Source: Prosthecobacter sp. SYSU 5D2
Lineage (GTDB): Bacteria; Verrucomicrobiota; Verrucomicrobiia; Verrucomicrobiales; Verrucomicrobiaceae
Direction of reading: 5' to 3'
NCBI RefSeq assembly: GCF_039655865.1
Contig: NZ_JBBYXL010000010.1
Coordinates: forward strand, 124,001-188,000
Length of the DNA: 64,000 nucleotides
Each line of letters begins with the position of its first letter. The first letter of the stretch is position 1. A model generated the notes under the pieces. That model was not told the DNA's origin, did not search any database, and worked only from the letters and a program-made list of their open reading frames with translations. Positions 35,976-44,890 of this stretch are shown here, in pieces. The position numbers were made by a program, and so were the translations under genes.

Positions 35976-36869
35976 CTACTGGCTCCGCGCTTTATCAATC
36001 AGCAAACGAGTGAACCTCTCAGCATGAGGCTTGGGGCGCAAAGCAGGGAGCCCCATCACAATCGGGACACTGGGCAACTTCTGCACAAACGGCCTGGCGA
36101 CCAGAGTCTGCGGCAAGATACCCGCGATCCCCTCGATGAGAATGGCCGCAGCATTTTGTGCTTCCAGCTCCACAAAAAGCGTGGAGAAGTTATCGTTCAC
36201 CAGTGAAATGAATCGTGGCGAGATGCCAAAGGGTTTCAGCAGCTCGCGCGCGCTCGTCACATATTCGGGATAGTTTTCCTTCGCCAGACCCACCAGCCGC
36301 AATTCATTCACTCGCTCGACGGGGATGCGCTTCAGCTTCGCCAATGGATGCCTCGCCGGCAGGACCAGCACAGGCGGCAGGCGATGCAGCTCGGTCCATT
36401 GAAATCCCGGAATCCCGTTCGCGAAGGCAATTTTAGGACTGATCACAAGGTCGAGCCGGCCTTCGCCAGCCATTTCATTGATCTCTCGCGATGAAAGATC
36501 GGCCAGCTAGATCCTCACGCGCGGCGTGGCTGCTTGGAATTCTGCCAGCACGGAGGAGATGATGCCCGTGGTGATCGAAGAGGTGTAGCCCACCCGCAAA
36601 ATCTCCTGGCCCGTTTCCCCACGCACCCGGCGGACCGCAACTTCCGCGCGCGCGAGCACTTCGCGTGCTTCTTCATAAAACACCTCACCCGCTTCCGTGA
36701 GCTTCACTGAGTTGGATCCTCGCACGAGGAGCGTCACTCCCAGTTCCTCTTCGAGGTCCTTCACCTGCCTGCTGAGCGGTGGCTGCGTGAGGTGCAGAAT
36801 CTCCGCCGCACGATTGAACGATCCGTGTGAGGCGACAGCGACAAAATAGCGGAGGTGACGTAGCTCCAT
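35976..36869 (-). pseudogene. LysR-family regulator interrupted by one in-frame TAG
   Basis: Both halves are in the same frame. The first (36869 to 36510) holds the winged helix-turn-helix MELRHLRYFVAVASHGSFNR through TQPPLSRQVKDLEEELG. After codon 120 (...TPRVRI) comes TAG (complement of 36507-36509), and the frame continues LADLSSREINEMAGEGRLDL with a full LysR substrate-binding domain to the stop at 35976. Total length of 297 codons is normal for LysR. The single change could come from CAG, AAG, GAG or TGG; a basecall error is also possible. It is divergent from the quinone reductase at 37008, the usual arrangement of a LysR gene and its target. Confidence 0.8.
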
Positions 36870-36882
36870 GAGCCCATCGTAG

Positions 36883-36946
36883 CTCAACCAAAAAGGTGGA
36901 GCCAGCCAATTAAATAGGCATTGGGCCGTTCTCCGCAATGGCCATA
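36883..36946. repeat. 64-base imperfect repeat, copy A
   Basis: Pairs with 37983-38046 without gaps; about 52 of 64 bases match by hand count. It contains two small inverted repeats (CAACC/GGTGG-like and GCCAAT/ATTGG) and the strictly shared core ATTGGGCCGTTCTCCGCA. It lies between the LysR pseudogene and the quinone reductase. Confidence 0.75.
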
Positions 36947-37007
36947 TTTTCAGCACTTGCCCGGGGACAACCACCTGGCCAGTAAAATCCAAATTTAGGA
37001 GACAAAC

Positions 37008-37961
37008 ATGAAAGTGGTAATCATTGACCAATTTGGGCCTCCAGGCGTGATGAAGCTGATACATCAGCCCACACCCGATCCAGGTGACGACGAAGTTCTT
37101 GTCAGAGTGAAAGCGGCTTCCGTGAACCCTGTCGATATCCAAACCCGAAGGGGAGACTACAAGGATGCCATTGCCTTACCCGCCAGGCTCGGAGTGGATT
37201 GTGCAGGCGTGATTGAGAAAGTAGGTAAAGATGTCCAGGGTTTTCAGGTTGGAGATGAGGTGTTCTATGTCCCGAGGCTGCTGGCAAACGAGGGCAGTTA
37301 TGCAACGCATCATGTCGAGAAAGCCTCCATCGTTGCCAAAAAACCTGAAACGCTTTCTTTTGAGCAGGCTGCGACGTTGCCGTTAGCCGCAGGTACTGCC
37401 TGGGAGTGTTTGATGGAGAGAGGGCGCTTAAAGTCGGGTGATAAAGTTCTCATTCATGGCGGGGCAGGAGGCGTCGGTGTGTATGCAATCCAGATTGCCA
37501 AGTTTTTTGGAGCCCATGTTGTCACGACATCGGGTCCGCATAACAAAGAGTTTGTTGAAGGCCTGGGGGCTGATGTCAGTTATGATTATCGGAGGGAGTC
37601 GTTGTATGAAGAGCTTCGTCACGACTATCCCGCCGGTTTTGACATTATCCTGGATACCGTGGGTCAGAAGACAATAGAAAACAGTCTTTCATTGCTGGCG
37701 GCCTCAGGACGGTTGGTTTCAATTGTGGATATGGCTGTGCCTCAAAACTTGATGAGTGGCTGGCTGGTGAATGCAGAGATCCATTTTGTTTTCACAACTC
37801 AATCCGCCAAAAGGCTCGCTGAACTTGCAAAGGCGGTCGATGCGGGTGGTATAAAGCCTGTTATTGAACGAGTGATGAAGCTAAGTGACATCGTGTTAGC
37901 TCATGAGCTAATCGAGTCTGGAAATAGAAAAGGAAAGATCGCAATCTCCATAGATGAGTGA
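37008..37961 (+). CDS. NADPH:quinone oxidoreductase / zinc-independent medium-chain dehydrogenase
   Basis: 317 residues of the QOR branch of the MDR superfamily: GroES-like N-terminus (VKAASVNPVDIQTRRGDY, about 31-48), then a Rossmann domain with GGAGGVGVYAIQIAKFFGA (about 148-166). No structural-zinc cysteine cluster is present, as expected for quinone reductases. It reduces quinones or enones with NADPH. The DNA looks clearly more AT-rich than flanking genes, and imperfect 64-base repeats lie on both sides, so lateral acquisition is plausible. A GGAG stretch lies upstream of the ATG (ttaggagacaaacatg). Confidence 0.9.
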   Translation: MKVVIIDQFGPPGVMKLIHQPTPDPGDDEVLVRVKAASVNPVDIQTRRGDYKDAIALPARLGVDCAGVIEKVGKDVQGFQVGDEVFYVPRLLANEGSYATHHVEKASIVAKKPETLSFEQAATLPLAAGTAWECLMERGRLKSGDKVLIHGGAGGVGVYAIQIAKFFGAHVVTTSGPHNKEFVEGLGADVSYDYRRESLYEELRHDYPAGFDIILDTVGQKTIENSLSLLAASGRLVSIVDMAVPQNLMSGWLVNAEIHFVFTTQSAKRLAELAKAVDAGGIKPVIERVMKLSDIVLAHELIESGNRKGKIAISIDE

Positions 37962-37982
37962 GCTCCATAACTTCAAACGCAG

Positions 37983-38046
37983 CCCAACCTAGAAGGTTGA
38001 GCAGGCCAATAAACTAAATATTGGGCCGTTCTCCGCACTGGCCATA
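37983..38046. repeat. 64-base imperfect repeat, copy B
   Basis: Partner of 36883-36946, downstream of the quinone reductase. The inverted repeats are conserved with changes: CAACC/GGTTG and GGCCAATA/TATTGGGCC. That the arms still pair despite sequence drift suggests a structured DNA or RNA element. Confidence 0.75.
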
Positions 38047-38134
38047 CCCTCAACGGGTGGTCCGGAAACATCCGCTGAATACTCTGCTCAACGTCGCTCT
38101 CCGGCTCACAAGTGACTAACCCTAAAACACGTTT

Positions 38135-38788
38135 ATGAATGACCCTAAGACCGGCCTCAAAGCCCTCCTCCGCCCCGAAGATAGCATCCTCGTGCTGATC
38201 GACCACCAGCCCTACCAATTCACCAACCTGAACAGCCACGAGCCGACAATGATCGTTAACAACGTCGTTGGCCTTGCCAAGGCCGCGAAGGTTTTCGATG
38301 TCCCCACCATTCTCACCACGGTGATCGAAGAACGCGGCGGCTATATCATCAAGGGACTTCAGGATGTTTTCCCCGAGCAAAAGCCGATTGATCGCACTTT
38401 CATCAACACGTGGGAAGATCCGAAGGTCACTGATCTGGTGAAGAAGAGCGGCCGCAAGCAGCTCATTCTCGCTGCGCTCTGGACAGAGATCTGCCTCGCG
38501 ATGCCAGCGATCCAGGCGCTCGGCGAAGGCTACGACGTTTTCATCGTCACCGACGCCTCGGGCGGCGTCAGTGCGGAAGCCCATGACATGGCCGTGCGCC
38601 GCATGGTCCAGGCTGGAGCGGTGCCGGTCACATGGCTGGCCGTTGCCGCAGAATGGCAGCGTGATTGGGCGCGCGAGAAAACCGCCGCCGGACTCTCCAA
38701 CGTCCTCCTCGAGCATGGTGGTGGCAGCGGGGTCGCCTTAGCATGGGAAATGCAACTCCTGGCGGGCGCCCAAGCGGCCAAGAAGTGA
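38135..38788 (+). CDS. YcaC-like isochorismatase-family hydrolase
   Basis: 217 residues. Cysteine hydrolase fold with catalytic Asp in LVLIDHQPYQF (about 22-32) and the Cys in LWTEICLAMPAI (about 115-126). The downstream block TDASGGVSAEAHDMAVRRM and TWLAVAAEWQRDW closely follows the YcaC subgroup, whose physiological substrate is unknown. Lies 174 bases after the quinone reductase, with repeat copy B in between. Confidence 0.87.
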   Translation: MNDPKTGLKALLRPEDSILVLIDHQPYQFTNLNSHEPTMIVNNVVGLAKAAKVFDVPTILTTVIEERGGYIIKGLQDVFPEQKPIDRTFINTWEDPKVTDLVKKSGRKQLILAALWTEICLAMPAIQALGEGYDVFIVTDASGGVSAEAHDMAVRRMVQAGAVPVTWLAVAAEWQRDWAREKTAAGLSNVLLEHGGGSGVALAWEMQLLAGAQAAKK

Positions 38789-38858
38789 AGTAAAGTGCCG
38801 AGGTAACTGCCACCGCATTAGCACTGTCGGTCATCATGAGTTGATGGCAGCGAAGCTT

Positions 38859-38891
38859 GCCCGCGTCTTGTTAAGCTAACAGGACGCGGGC
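38859..38891. terminator. Bidirectional terminator-like hairpin
   Basis: Arms GCCCGCGTCTTGTTA and TAACAGGACGCGGGC (15 pairs, one G-T) close a 3-base loop between the stops of two convergent genes. No T-run follows, so termination efficiency is uncertain. Confidence 0.6.
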
Positions 38892-38963
38892 ACAGTGTGA
38901 AGGACGGACCATCCTTTTCTCCCCGCTTCGAACGTCACGCCAGCTTTCGAATGAGGCTGCGCC

Positions 38964-40955
38964 TTACAGCTTCGGCAGCGAACCGGCCAGGCGGACAGTG
39001 AGCTGCTTCACCTGCGCGGCTGGGCAGGTCTTTCCGGCGCGGGCGTTCGCACGCCAGTAGCCTTTGGAATCGGGGAACAGGTTCGCGGAGGCAAGATGGT
39101 CGAGGGCTTCATCCACGGTGCTGACGGGCTTGGTAAGTCCGGCGAAGCGGATCAGCAGTCCGCCTACTTTCACCCCGTCAATGTTTTCGCCGGGCTTCAT
39201 CTTTTCCAGCCAGGCAAGATCGCCATCCAGGACCTGGGCCTTTTTCAAACGCAAGACGGCTTCGCTGAAGGGATCCTTAACCTTGGCTTTGGCAGCGGGT
39301 TTCTCATCCTCGGCACCGGCGGGCCGGATTGCGGCGATGAGTGCGGCAGTGCCAAGATGGGCGCGGATTTTTTCGGCGGAGATGGACTGAACGCTTTGCT
39401 TTCCATCAATGGCTTGCGCGGCGGCGAAGGCAGAGGCCTGGCCGAGCATCATGAAGACCGGTTCCATGCGGATGGAGCCATAGGCCGCGTGGGTGGCGGA
39501 AAGGCACACCGGCACGAGCAGGTTAGTGCACTCTTTTTCCTTTGGCACGATGGCGCGGTAGCTCACTGGGTAAGGCCTGACCTTGACGAGAAAGGTGCCC
39601 TCACTTCTCAGCTGGCCTTCCGGGTCGGCAAAGCGCGAGGTGGCGTGGGAATCCATGGAATACGAGGCGAGCATGATTCCGTCCGGTGCCAGCCGGGTCC
39701 GCCGGCAGTCATGCTCGGTCACGATGTAATCACTGGTTAGGCGGCGGGCTTCGCGGACGTAAAGCTGGAAGGGCCAGCCGCCCGTGTCCGTGAACTCGTC
39801 CTTGGGAAATCCCCAGCGGAGCGTCTCGGTCCTGACCATCTCCGGCACGCGTGCGTCGTTGCCGAGGAACCAGAGCCAGCTCTGCACATAGTCCGCATGC
39901 TCCTGCCACATCTGCTCTCGCCGCGCATAGCTGGCCTCGGCCCATTCCGCGCTGCGGCCCACGAAGTCTGTGGAAAAGGGCCCGTGGTTGTTGGAGTCCG
40001 TCTTCCGGTTGGGCATCGGCGTGAGTTTGAAAAGAGACTTGCCGGGTATCGCTGCCTTGGGATTCGCGAGAATCCAGCGAAGGTGTGCTTCATACGCCAG
40101 AGGATCATAACCGGCAGGCTTCGTCACCGGCAGCCGGTTCTCGGCGGCGTCTGTCAGGCACAGGCGGAACGTGTAGGCCTGCACCCGCTTGTCCGCCGCA
40201 CCAGTTTCCTGTGGCGGAGCAGGCTCGATGCCCGGCAGGAGACCACTGGTTGGATCGCCGGGAACCTTATACGGATCAACGGCCTTTTCGTTGGGATAGC
40301 GTGGCCTGGTGCCATTCAGCGTCTCGCCATGCTGGCTGTTCGCCTCGCGGCCCACGAAATGAGAGACCCCGGCACCGGCCATCAGATCGCCCTCATAGCT
40401 GGCATCAATGAAGACTTTTCCGCTGAAGGTCTTCCCGCTTTCGGCGGTGATGCGGACGATGCGGGTGCCTTCTTTTTCGACTCCGCCCGCTTCCCGCTGC
40501 AGACGCTCCCCGGTAATGACCTTCACGCCCGCTTCGGTGAGCATTTCGGTGAGGATCTTGTCCGCCACTTTCGGCTCGAAAAACCAGTGCGTCTCCAGGT
40601 GGTCACTGATGGCATCGTGATGCTTTGGCTTATACTCCGCGCGTGTCTCGTATTTCCAGGCCGCCGGGTCCTGATAGTGCTTCCAGACGCGGTGGTAAAA
40701 TTCACGCGCCAGCCCGATGATGGTGGTCTTCGATCCAATGTCCGTGGCACCCAGTCCGCCCGCCGTCATGCCGCCGATGTGTTTCTGCGGCTCAATGAGG
40801 ACTACGGATTTCCCCAATCGTCCGGCTTCCACAGCGGCAGCCACCCCGCCGCCAGTGGCTCCATAGACGACAATGTCGAATGGCTCCTCGGCTGCGGAGG
40901 AGATCCCTGAGAGCGAGAGGGCGGTGAGGAGAGCAAAGAGCGGGCGGCTTTTCAT
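38964..40955 (-). CDS. Secreted FAD-dependent oxidoreductase (FAD_oxidored family)
   Basis: 663 residues from ATG 40955, where a signal peptide begins (SRPLFALLTALSLSGISSAAE). A Rossmann FAD site follows directly: DIVVYGATGGGVAAAVEAGR and the acidic strand end VVLIEP (about 25-58), then GGMTAGGLGATD. The long C-terminal half matches the PF12831-type family common in Planctomycetota and Verrucomicrobiota, where it is often tied to polysaccharide or carbohydrate breakdown; the substrate here is not known. The last 90 or so residues (KVGGLLIRFAGLTKPV onward) look like a small added domain. Confidence 0.88.
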   Translation of the reverse strand: MKSRPLFALLTALSLSGISSAAEEPFDIVVYGATGGGVAAAVEAGRLGKSVVLIEPQKHIGGMTAGGLGATDIGSKTTIIGLAREFYHRVWKHYQDPAAWKYETRAEYKPKHHDAISDHLETHWFFEPKVADKILTEMLTEAGVKVITGERLQREAGGVEKEGTRIVRITAESGKTFSGKVFIDASYEGDLMAGAGVSHFVGREANSQHGETLNGTRPRYPNEKAVDPYKVPGDPTSGLLPGIEPAPPQETGAADKRVQAYTFRLCLTDAAENRLPVTKPAGYDPLAYEAHLRWILANPKAAIPGKSLFKLTPMPNRKTDSNNHGPFSTDFVGRSAEWAEASYARREQMWQEHADYVQSWLWFLGNDARVPEMVRTETLRWGFPKDEFTDTGGWPFQLYVREARRLTSDYIVTEHDCRRTRLAPDGIMLASYSMDSHATSRFADPEGQLRSEGTFLVKVRPYPVSYRAIVPKEKECTNLLVPVCLSATHAAYGSIRMEPVFMMLGQASAFAAAQAIDGKQSVQSISAEKIRAHLGTAALIAAIRPAGAEDEKPAAKAKVKDPFSEAVLRLKKAQVLDGDLAWLEKMKPGENIDGVKVGGLLIRFAGLTKPVSTVDEALDHLASANLFPDSKGYWRANARAGKTCPAAQVKQLTVRLAGSLPKL

Positions 40956-41305
40956 AAAAAACGTGAAGATGCTGGCAGGCAGGAGAGAAAAGGGAACGAT
41001 GCGAAGAGCGGTGCGCTTATGAAAGAGCACAGGCTGGAGCCGCGCAAACTCAACCCGGTCATTTTTCCTGACAGGCATGGACATCAGCAAGAATAACGTG
41101 GTCGTGCAAACCTGGCTTCGCTTCGTCATCCAGGAAGCACACAGGTTTACCTGATCCGGCTATGCGACGCCGACGGCAGACGCACCCGCAGCCTGACTTC
41201 AAAAGTCTTCCAGCAGGGAGATCACTACCATCATTACAAACACCCACTCCGTTGTGAGACCTGAGGCCGGTGCCGGTTTTTGAATGCCCCTCAGCGCCTC
41301 TCAAA
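40956..41305. other. Intergenic region, nothing identified
   Basis: 350 bases between the FAD oxidoreductase start and the end of the glycosyltransferase pseudogene. No RNA gene, repeat or convincing coding frame seen. Confidence 0.5.
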
Positions 41306-42126
41306 TCAGGCGCTGGCCTTTGCGAGCATCCACTTTCTGGCTGTCTGCACCAGGCGCTTGCACCGAAAGAAGGTCCCATAGCGGTTGCTGATCGTGGGAT
41401 GCCGGAGGACCGGGGACAACCATAAGGATTTCAGCAGGAAACCGGCGGCTTCGCGGAAGCGACCGGCATCATGATAAATGATGGCCGCTTGATAGTACGA
41501 AAAAGCCCAGGTCCTGTTCCAATCAGCACGCTGAAGCCTCTCCCCATGTCGCATCTGTGCCCGCTTCAGCACAGCCTGGCTGGAAGCCAGTTGCCGCAGG
41601 CCATTGTGGCTCATGCTCTGACCGTGCACACGATACTGAACCGTCACCTTGCCCAGGAGAAGCAATGGCCTAGGGGACGCGGCCACCTCAATCCAAAGGG
41701 ACTTGTCTTCACTTCCGCGGTAGACCCGGTCATCGGTTTCAAAACCGCCGAGGGACAGGAGGAATTCCCTCTTCGCAAGCACCGTGGGACAAATGGCGTA
41801 AACATGACCACTTCCTCAAGCAGCACCCGCCTTGTCCCGTCAAAAGTCACCGGGTGCGGGACAATACCAAGGGGCTTGGCATCCGGGTCAACGAGATTTG
41901 CACAGCCGGCCACCACACCGGGCTCCTCCGGTGCCTCTTCATAGGCCTGCAGAAAGTTGACCACCGCGCCCGGGGCCAGCATGTCATCCGCATCCAGGGA
42001 AATCACAAACTCATGGCTCGCCTCCCTCATTCCCTGGTTCCTGGCCGCATCCATACCCCCTGTTTTTTTTCCGCAGACACCGCACTGGCGGCAGATAAAG
42101 ATTCTGATGGCGCATGAAGGATGCAT
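41306..42126 (-). pseudogene. Decayed family 2 glycosyltransferase (truncated and frameshifted)
   Basis: The upstream piece (42126 to about 41810) carries the GT2 centre: GGMDAARNQGMREASHEFVI followed by SLDADDM, the DxD nucleotide-sugar site. It then runs out of frame after LLEEVV. The continuation (VYAICPTVLAKREFLLSLGG and on to 41306) is in another frame, so a frameshift lies near 41800-41815. The N-terminal nucleotide-binding strand (VSVIIPxYN) is absent; the DNA upstream ends at the regulator gene. This is probably a relic of an older version of the polysaccharide locus. Confidence 0.75.
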
Positions 42127-42211
42127 ACTAATGAGCAGGCAAAGCCGGTCAAGATGAGCTGCCCTGCCGGAAGGTAAGTGGCGGGCGTCTTTTTTTGGAT
42201 TCCAGTTGCAA

Positions 42212-42244
42212 TTCGTTCAGATCGTTCAATTAATTCTGAACGAT
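42212..42244 (+). promoter_or_regulatory. Palindromic operator overlapping the regulator start codon
   Basis: Perfect inverted repeat ATCGTTCA (42221-42228), 8-base AT spacer, TGAACGAT (42237-42244), the last two bases being in the ATG. A further half-site TTCGTTCA stands at 42212-42219. The position fits autorepression by the MarR-like product. Confidence 0.5.
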
Positions 42245-42788
42245 GTCCGCAATATTCCACTCATCAAAAAGCTGGACGCAGGAGGTCCATCGTTTTGTCG
42301 AGGCTGGCGGAAACACCACCCATTCTTTTGGGCTTGGACGCATGATCGGGCGCATCTATGCCCTGCTTTACCTCACCCCGACGCCGCTGGCACTGGAGGA
42401 GATCGCAGCCCGGCTGGCCGTCAGCAAAGCCAGCGCCAGCAGCCTGGTGCGGCAACTGGCCGCCTGGCACGCCGTCCGCCAGATCTGGATTCCTGGCGAC
42501 CGCCGGGATTTTTATGAAGCCGAGACCGACTTTTCCATCATCGTCAAAGAAGGCCTGATGCCCGGCATCCGTAAAAAGCTTCATTCCGCCGGCGTCCAGA
42601 TTGAGCACACTTTGGCGGCAGATCTCGACGCAAAGTCTCCGGCTACCGCCTCATCTTCGGCATCTGAAATCCCTGCACTCACACACGCGGAGCAAACTGA
42701 ATTGCGCCGCCGTTTGAAATCGGCGCAAACTCTCCACCGGCGTATCGACCGCCTCCTGGGCAGCAAGCTTCTCTCACGTTTCTTGTAA
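42243..42788 (+). CDS. GbsR/MarR-like transcriptional regulator
   Basis: 181 residues. A winged helix-turn-helix (about 35-95) reads RMIGRIYALLYLTPTPLALE followed by EIAARLAVSKASASSLVRQL, the GbsR-type arrangement in which the N-terminus supplies a dimer helix. The C-terminal third is charged and helical (about 105-181), with an Ala/Ser-rich insert at 125-140. It precedes the CDP-sugar operon by 211 bases on the same strand and is a natural candidate to control it. A palindrome covers its start codon. Confidence 0.8.
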   Translation: MSAIFHSSKSWTQEVHRFVEAGGNTTHSFGLGRMIGRIYALLYLTPTPLALEEIAARLAVSKASASSLVRQLAAWHAVRQIWIPGDRRDFYEAETDFSIIVKEGLMPGIRKKLHSAGVQIEHTLAADLDAKSPATASSSASEIPALTHAEQTELRRRLKSAQTLHRRIDRLLGSKLLSRFL

Positions 42789-42883
42789 CTTTTTCTTTGG
42801 GCACAGCCTCCTATGGCAACCCTGTCTTTATTTTTTTTAATCGTATGCCATCACCTTCAGCAGCCTTCGAATCCACTCGGGAC

Positions 42884-42928
42884 TTGATCATAAAACATTT
42901 GATCCTATCGAAGAAACTTTGGATCAAA
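42884..42928 (+). promoter_or_regulatory. Inverted-repeat region upstream of the CDP-sugar operon
   Basis: TTTGATCC (42898-42905) and GGATCAAA (42921-42928) are perfect arms 15 bases apart, with another TTGATC at 42884. They lie 70-115 bases before the cytidylyltransferase start. The sequence differs from the regulator's own palindrome, so a different factor, or simply chance, must be considered. Confidence 0.35.
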
Positions 42929-42999
42929 CCCGCAATGGATAATCCGGCCACATGCCCGGGGTATTCCGTCCGCGTCTCAACTGTTCATTTAAAAAATTC

Positions 43000-43773
43000 A
43001 TGAAAGTTATTATACTATGTGGTGGCCTAGGCACCCGGCTGCGCGAAGAAACGGAGTATCGTCCAAAACCCATGGTGCCCGTTGGAGGGCAGCCCATTTT
43101 ATGGCACATCATGAAGTCCTATGCTCATCATGGATTTCGTGATTTCGTGCTTTGCCTTGGATATAAGGGTGAAGTCATCAAAGACTATTTCCGCAATTAC
43201 CTTTGGAACCGCAGTGATGTGACGCTCAAATTAGGGCACAATCCGCAGATTACATATCATAATACTCACCAAGAAGAAGACTGGACCGTGACCCTGCTGG
43301 AAACAGGGCTTGCCACCCAGACCGGAGGGCGTCTTTTGCGCGCCATGAATCATGTCGGGGATGAAGATGTGCTGTTCACCTATGGTGACGGCCTCACAAA
43401 CATGAATATCCGTCAGTCAGTTGATTTTCATTACGCTCAGCACGGCATGGTCACCATGTCGGCCGTTCGTCCAGCGGGTCGCTTTGGCGAGCTTGGCATT
43501 AACGGAACGACCATCATGTCATTTCAAGAAAAGCCACTGCAGGAAGATGGCTTTATTAACGGCGGTTACATGGTTCTGAACCAAAGCGTGCGTAATTATT
43601 TGACCGGCGATGAGTGCATTTTCGAGCGTGAGCCGCTGCAAAGCCTGGCTGCAGCAGGCAAATTAAACGCCTATAAGCACGAAGGTTACTGGCAGTGCAT
43701 GGATACTTATCGTGAATTTGAAATTTTGAACAAGCTTTGGGATGCCCGCGAGGCCCCCTGGAAGGTCTGGTGA
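43000..43773 (+). CDS. rfbF: Glucose-1-phosphate cytidylyltransferase
   Basis: 257 residues from ATG 43000 (KVIILCGGLGTRLREET...). Makes CDP-glucose from CTP and glucose-1-phosphate, the first step of CDP-6-deoxysugar synthesis. The nucleotidyltransferase signature GGLGTRLREETEYRPKPM spans residues 8-25, followed by LWHIMKSYAHHGF and the TYGDGLTN metal site (about 126). Length matches characterised DdhA/RfbF proteins. Its stop overlaps the next start (TGATG), so translation is coupled. Base composition is lower in GC than the flanking housekeeping genes. Confidence 0.95.
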   Translation: MKVIILCGGLGTRLREETEYRPKPMVPVGGQPILWHIMKSYAHHGFRDFVLCLGYKGEVIKDYFRNYLWNRSDVTLKLGHNPQITYHNTHQEEDWTVTLLETGLATQTGGRLLRAMNHVGDEDVLFTYGDGLTNMNIRQSVDFHYAQHGMVTMSAVRPAGRFGELGINGTTIMSFQEKPLQEDGFINGGYMVLNQSVRNYLTGDECIFEREPLQSLAAAGKLNAYKHEGYWQCMDTYREFEILNKLWDAREAPWKVW

Positions 43774-44876
43774 TGTTTGGAGGAATATACAGAAACAAGA
43801 AAGTTCTTGTCACGGGTCATACCGGCTTTAAAGGCGGCTGGTTGAGCTTGTGGTTGCATCAGCTGGGCGCAGAGGTCAGCGGCTTTTCCCTCCCCCCCCC
43901 TGCAGAGGATACTTTGTTTCACATCCTGCCCCCAAACTGTTTCACCAGATCAATTTTCGACGATCTCCGGGATGAGCATGCCATTAACAAGGCCGTGGCG
44001 GAAAGTAATGCGGACGTCATATTCCATTTGGCCGCGCAGCCCATCGTCGGGACTTCATATCGCGAACCCATCAGTACATTTACCACCAATGCTCTCGGCA
44101 CTGCGCTGCTGCTGGAAGCAGTCAGGAAGGCTGGCAGCTCTGCGGCCATCGTGGTGGTGACGAGTGACAAGTGCTACCTCAATGACAATAGCGGCAGGCC
44201 GTTCATCGAAACGGATGCGCTGGGCGGCCATGATGTTTATTCGATGAGCAAAGCCGCGACAGAAATGGTGGTTACAGCATGGCATTCCTCCTTTTTTTCC
44301 AAGCAGGCCAAGCTAGGCCCGCTCGCCACCGCAAGGGCTGGGAATGTGATTGGCGGTGGAGATTATGCGGAGGACCGCATCATTCCTGATGCCGTGCGGG
44401 CCTTTGAATACAATCAGCCGCTGGTGCTACGCCGACCACAGGCCACGCGGCCCTGGCAGCATGTGTTGGAATCGCTCAGCGGTTATCTGGCGTTAGGCCA
44501 GCGAATTCTCTCGGAACCGGATTGCTTGCAGCTTATGAACTTTAATTTCGGCCCTGAACATGAAGCCGAACGGAGTGTGCAAGATCTGATGAACGCCTGG
44601 CTGAAAGGCTGGCCCGGAGCTTTCGATCTGCAAATCATGCCCGAACCCACTTATGGCGAAGCAACTCGCTTGAGTTTAAACCACAGCAAGGCAAAGGAGC
44701 AGCTTGGCTGGTTGCCAGTCTGGGACTTTTACGACACCGTCAGCCAGACGACCGCCTGGTATCGCCAGCGGCATGAAAACAAATCCAGCCCTGCGGACAT
44801 GCTGGCCTTTACTCATCAACAAATCGCTCTCTATTGTGACGCAGCCCGCAGTAAGGGGGCCGCCTGGACAGCCTAG
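43773..44876 (+). CDS. rfbG: CDP-glucose 4,6-dehydratase
   Basis: 367 residues, start overlapping the previous stop. Extended SDR converting CDP-glucose to CDP-4-keto-6-deoxyglucose. Motifs: GHTGFKGGWLSLWL (about 14-27) for NAD, the VVTSDKCY strand (about 130-137) typical of RfbG, and the catalytic pair in DVYSMSKAATE (Tyr about 156, Lys about 160). GTARAGNVIGGGDYAEDRI-like sequence follows, as in the family. Confidence 0.95.
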   Translation: MFGGIYRNKKVLVTGHTGFKGGWLSLWLHQLGAEVSGFSLPPPAEDTLFHILPPNCFTRSIFDDLRDEHAINKAVAESNADVIFHLAAQPIVGTSYREPISTFTTNALGTALLLEAVRKAGSSAAIVVVTSDKCYLNDNSGRPFIETDALGGHDVYSMSKAATEMVVTAWHSSFFSKQAKLGPLATARAGNVIGGGDYAEDRIIPDAVRAFEYNQPLVLRRPQATRPWQHVLESLSGYLALGQRILSEPDCLQLMNFNFGPEHEAERSVQDLMNAWLKGWPGAFDLQIMPEPTYGEATRLSLNHSKAKEQLGWLPVWDFYDTVSQTTAWYRQRHENKSSPADMLAFTHQQIALYCDAARSKGAAWTA

Positions 44877-44890
44877 CTCCATACTATCGC

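Noticed and set aside
35976-37142. Two separate small genes in place of the LysR pseudogene
   Set aside because: The two frames are continuous apart from one TAG and together give a normal-length LysR; neither half starts with a plausible independent gene.
36883-38046. Integron attC sites around the quinone reductase
   Set aside because: GCTCAAC and GCCCAAC fit the RYYYAAC end, but the matching GTTRRRY is only a few bases away, forming a tiny hairpin rather than a 57-140 base attC; no integrase gene is present.
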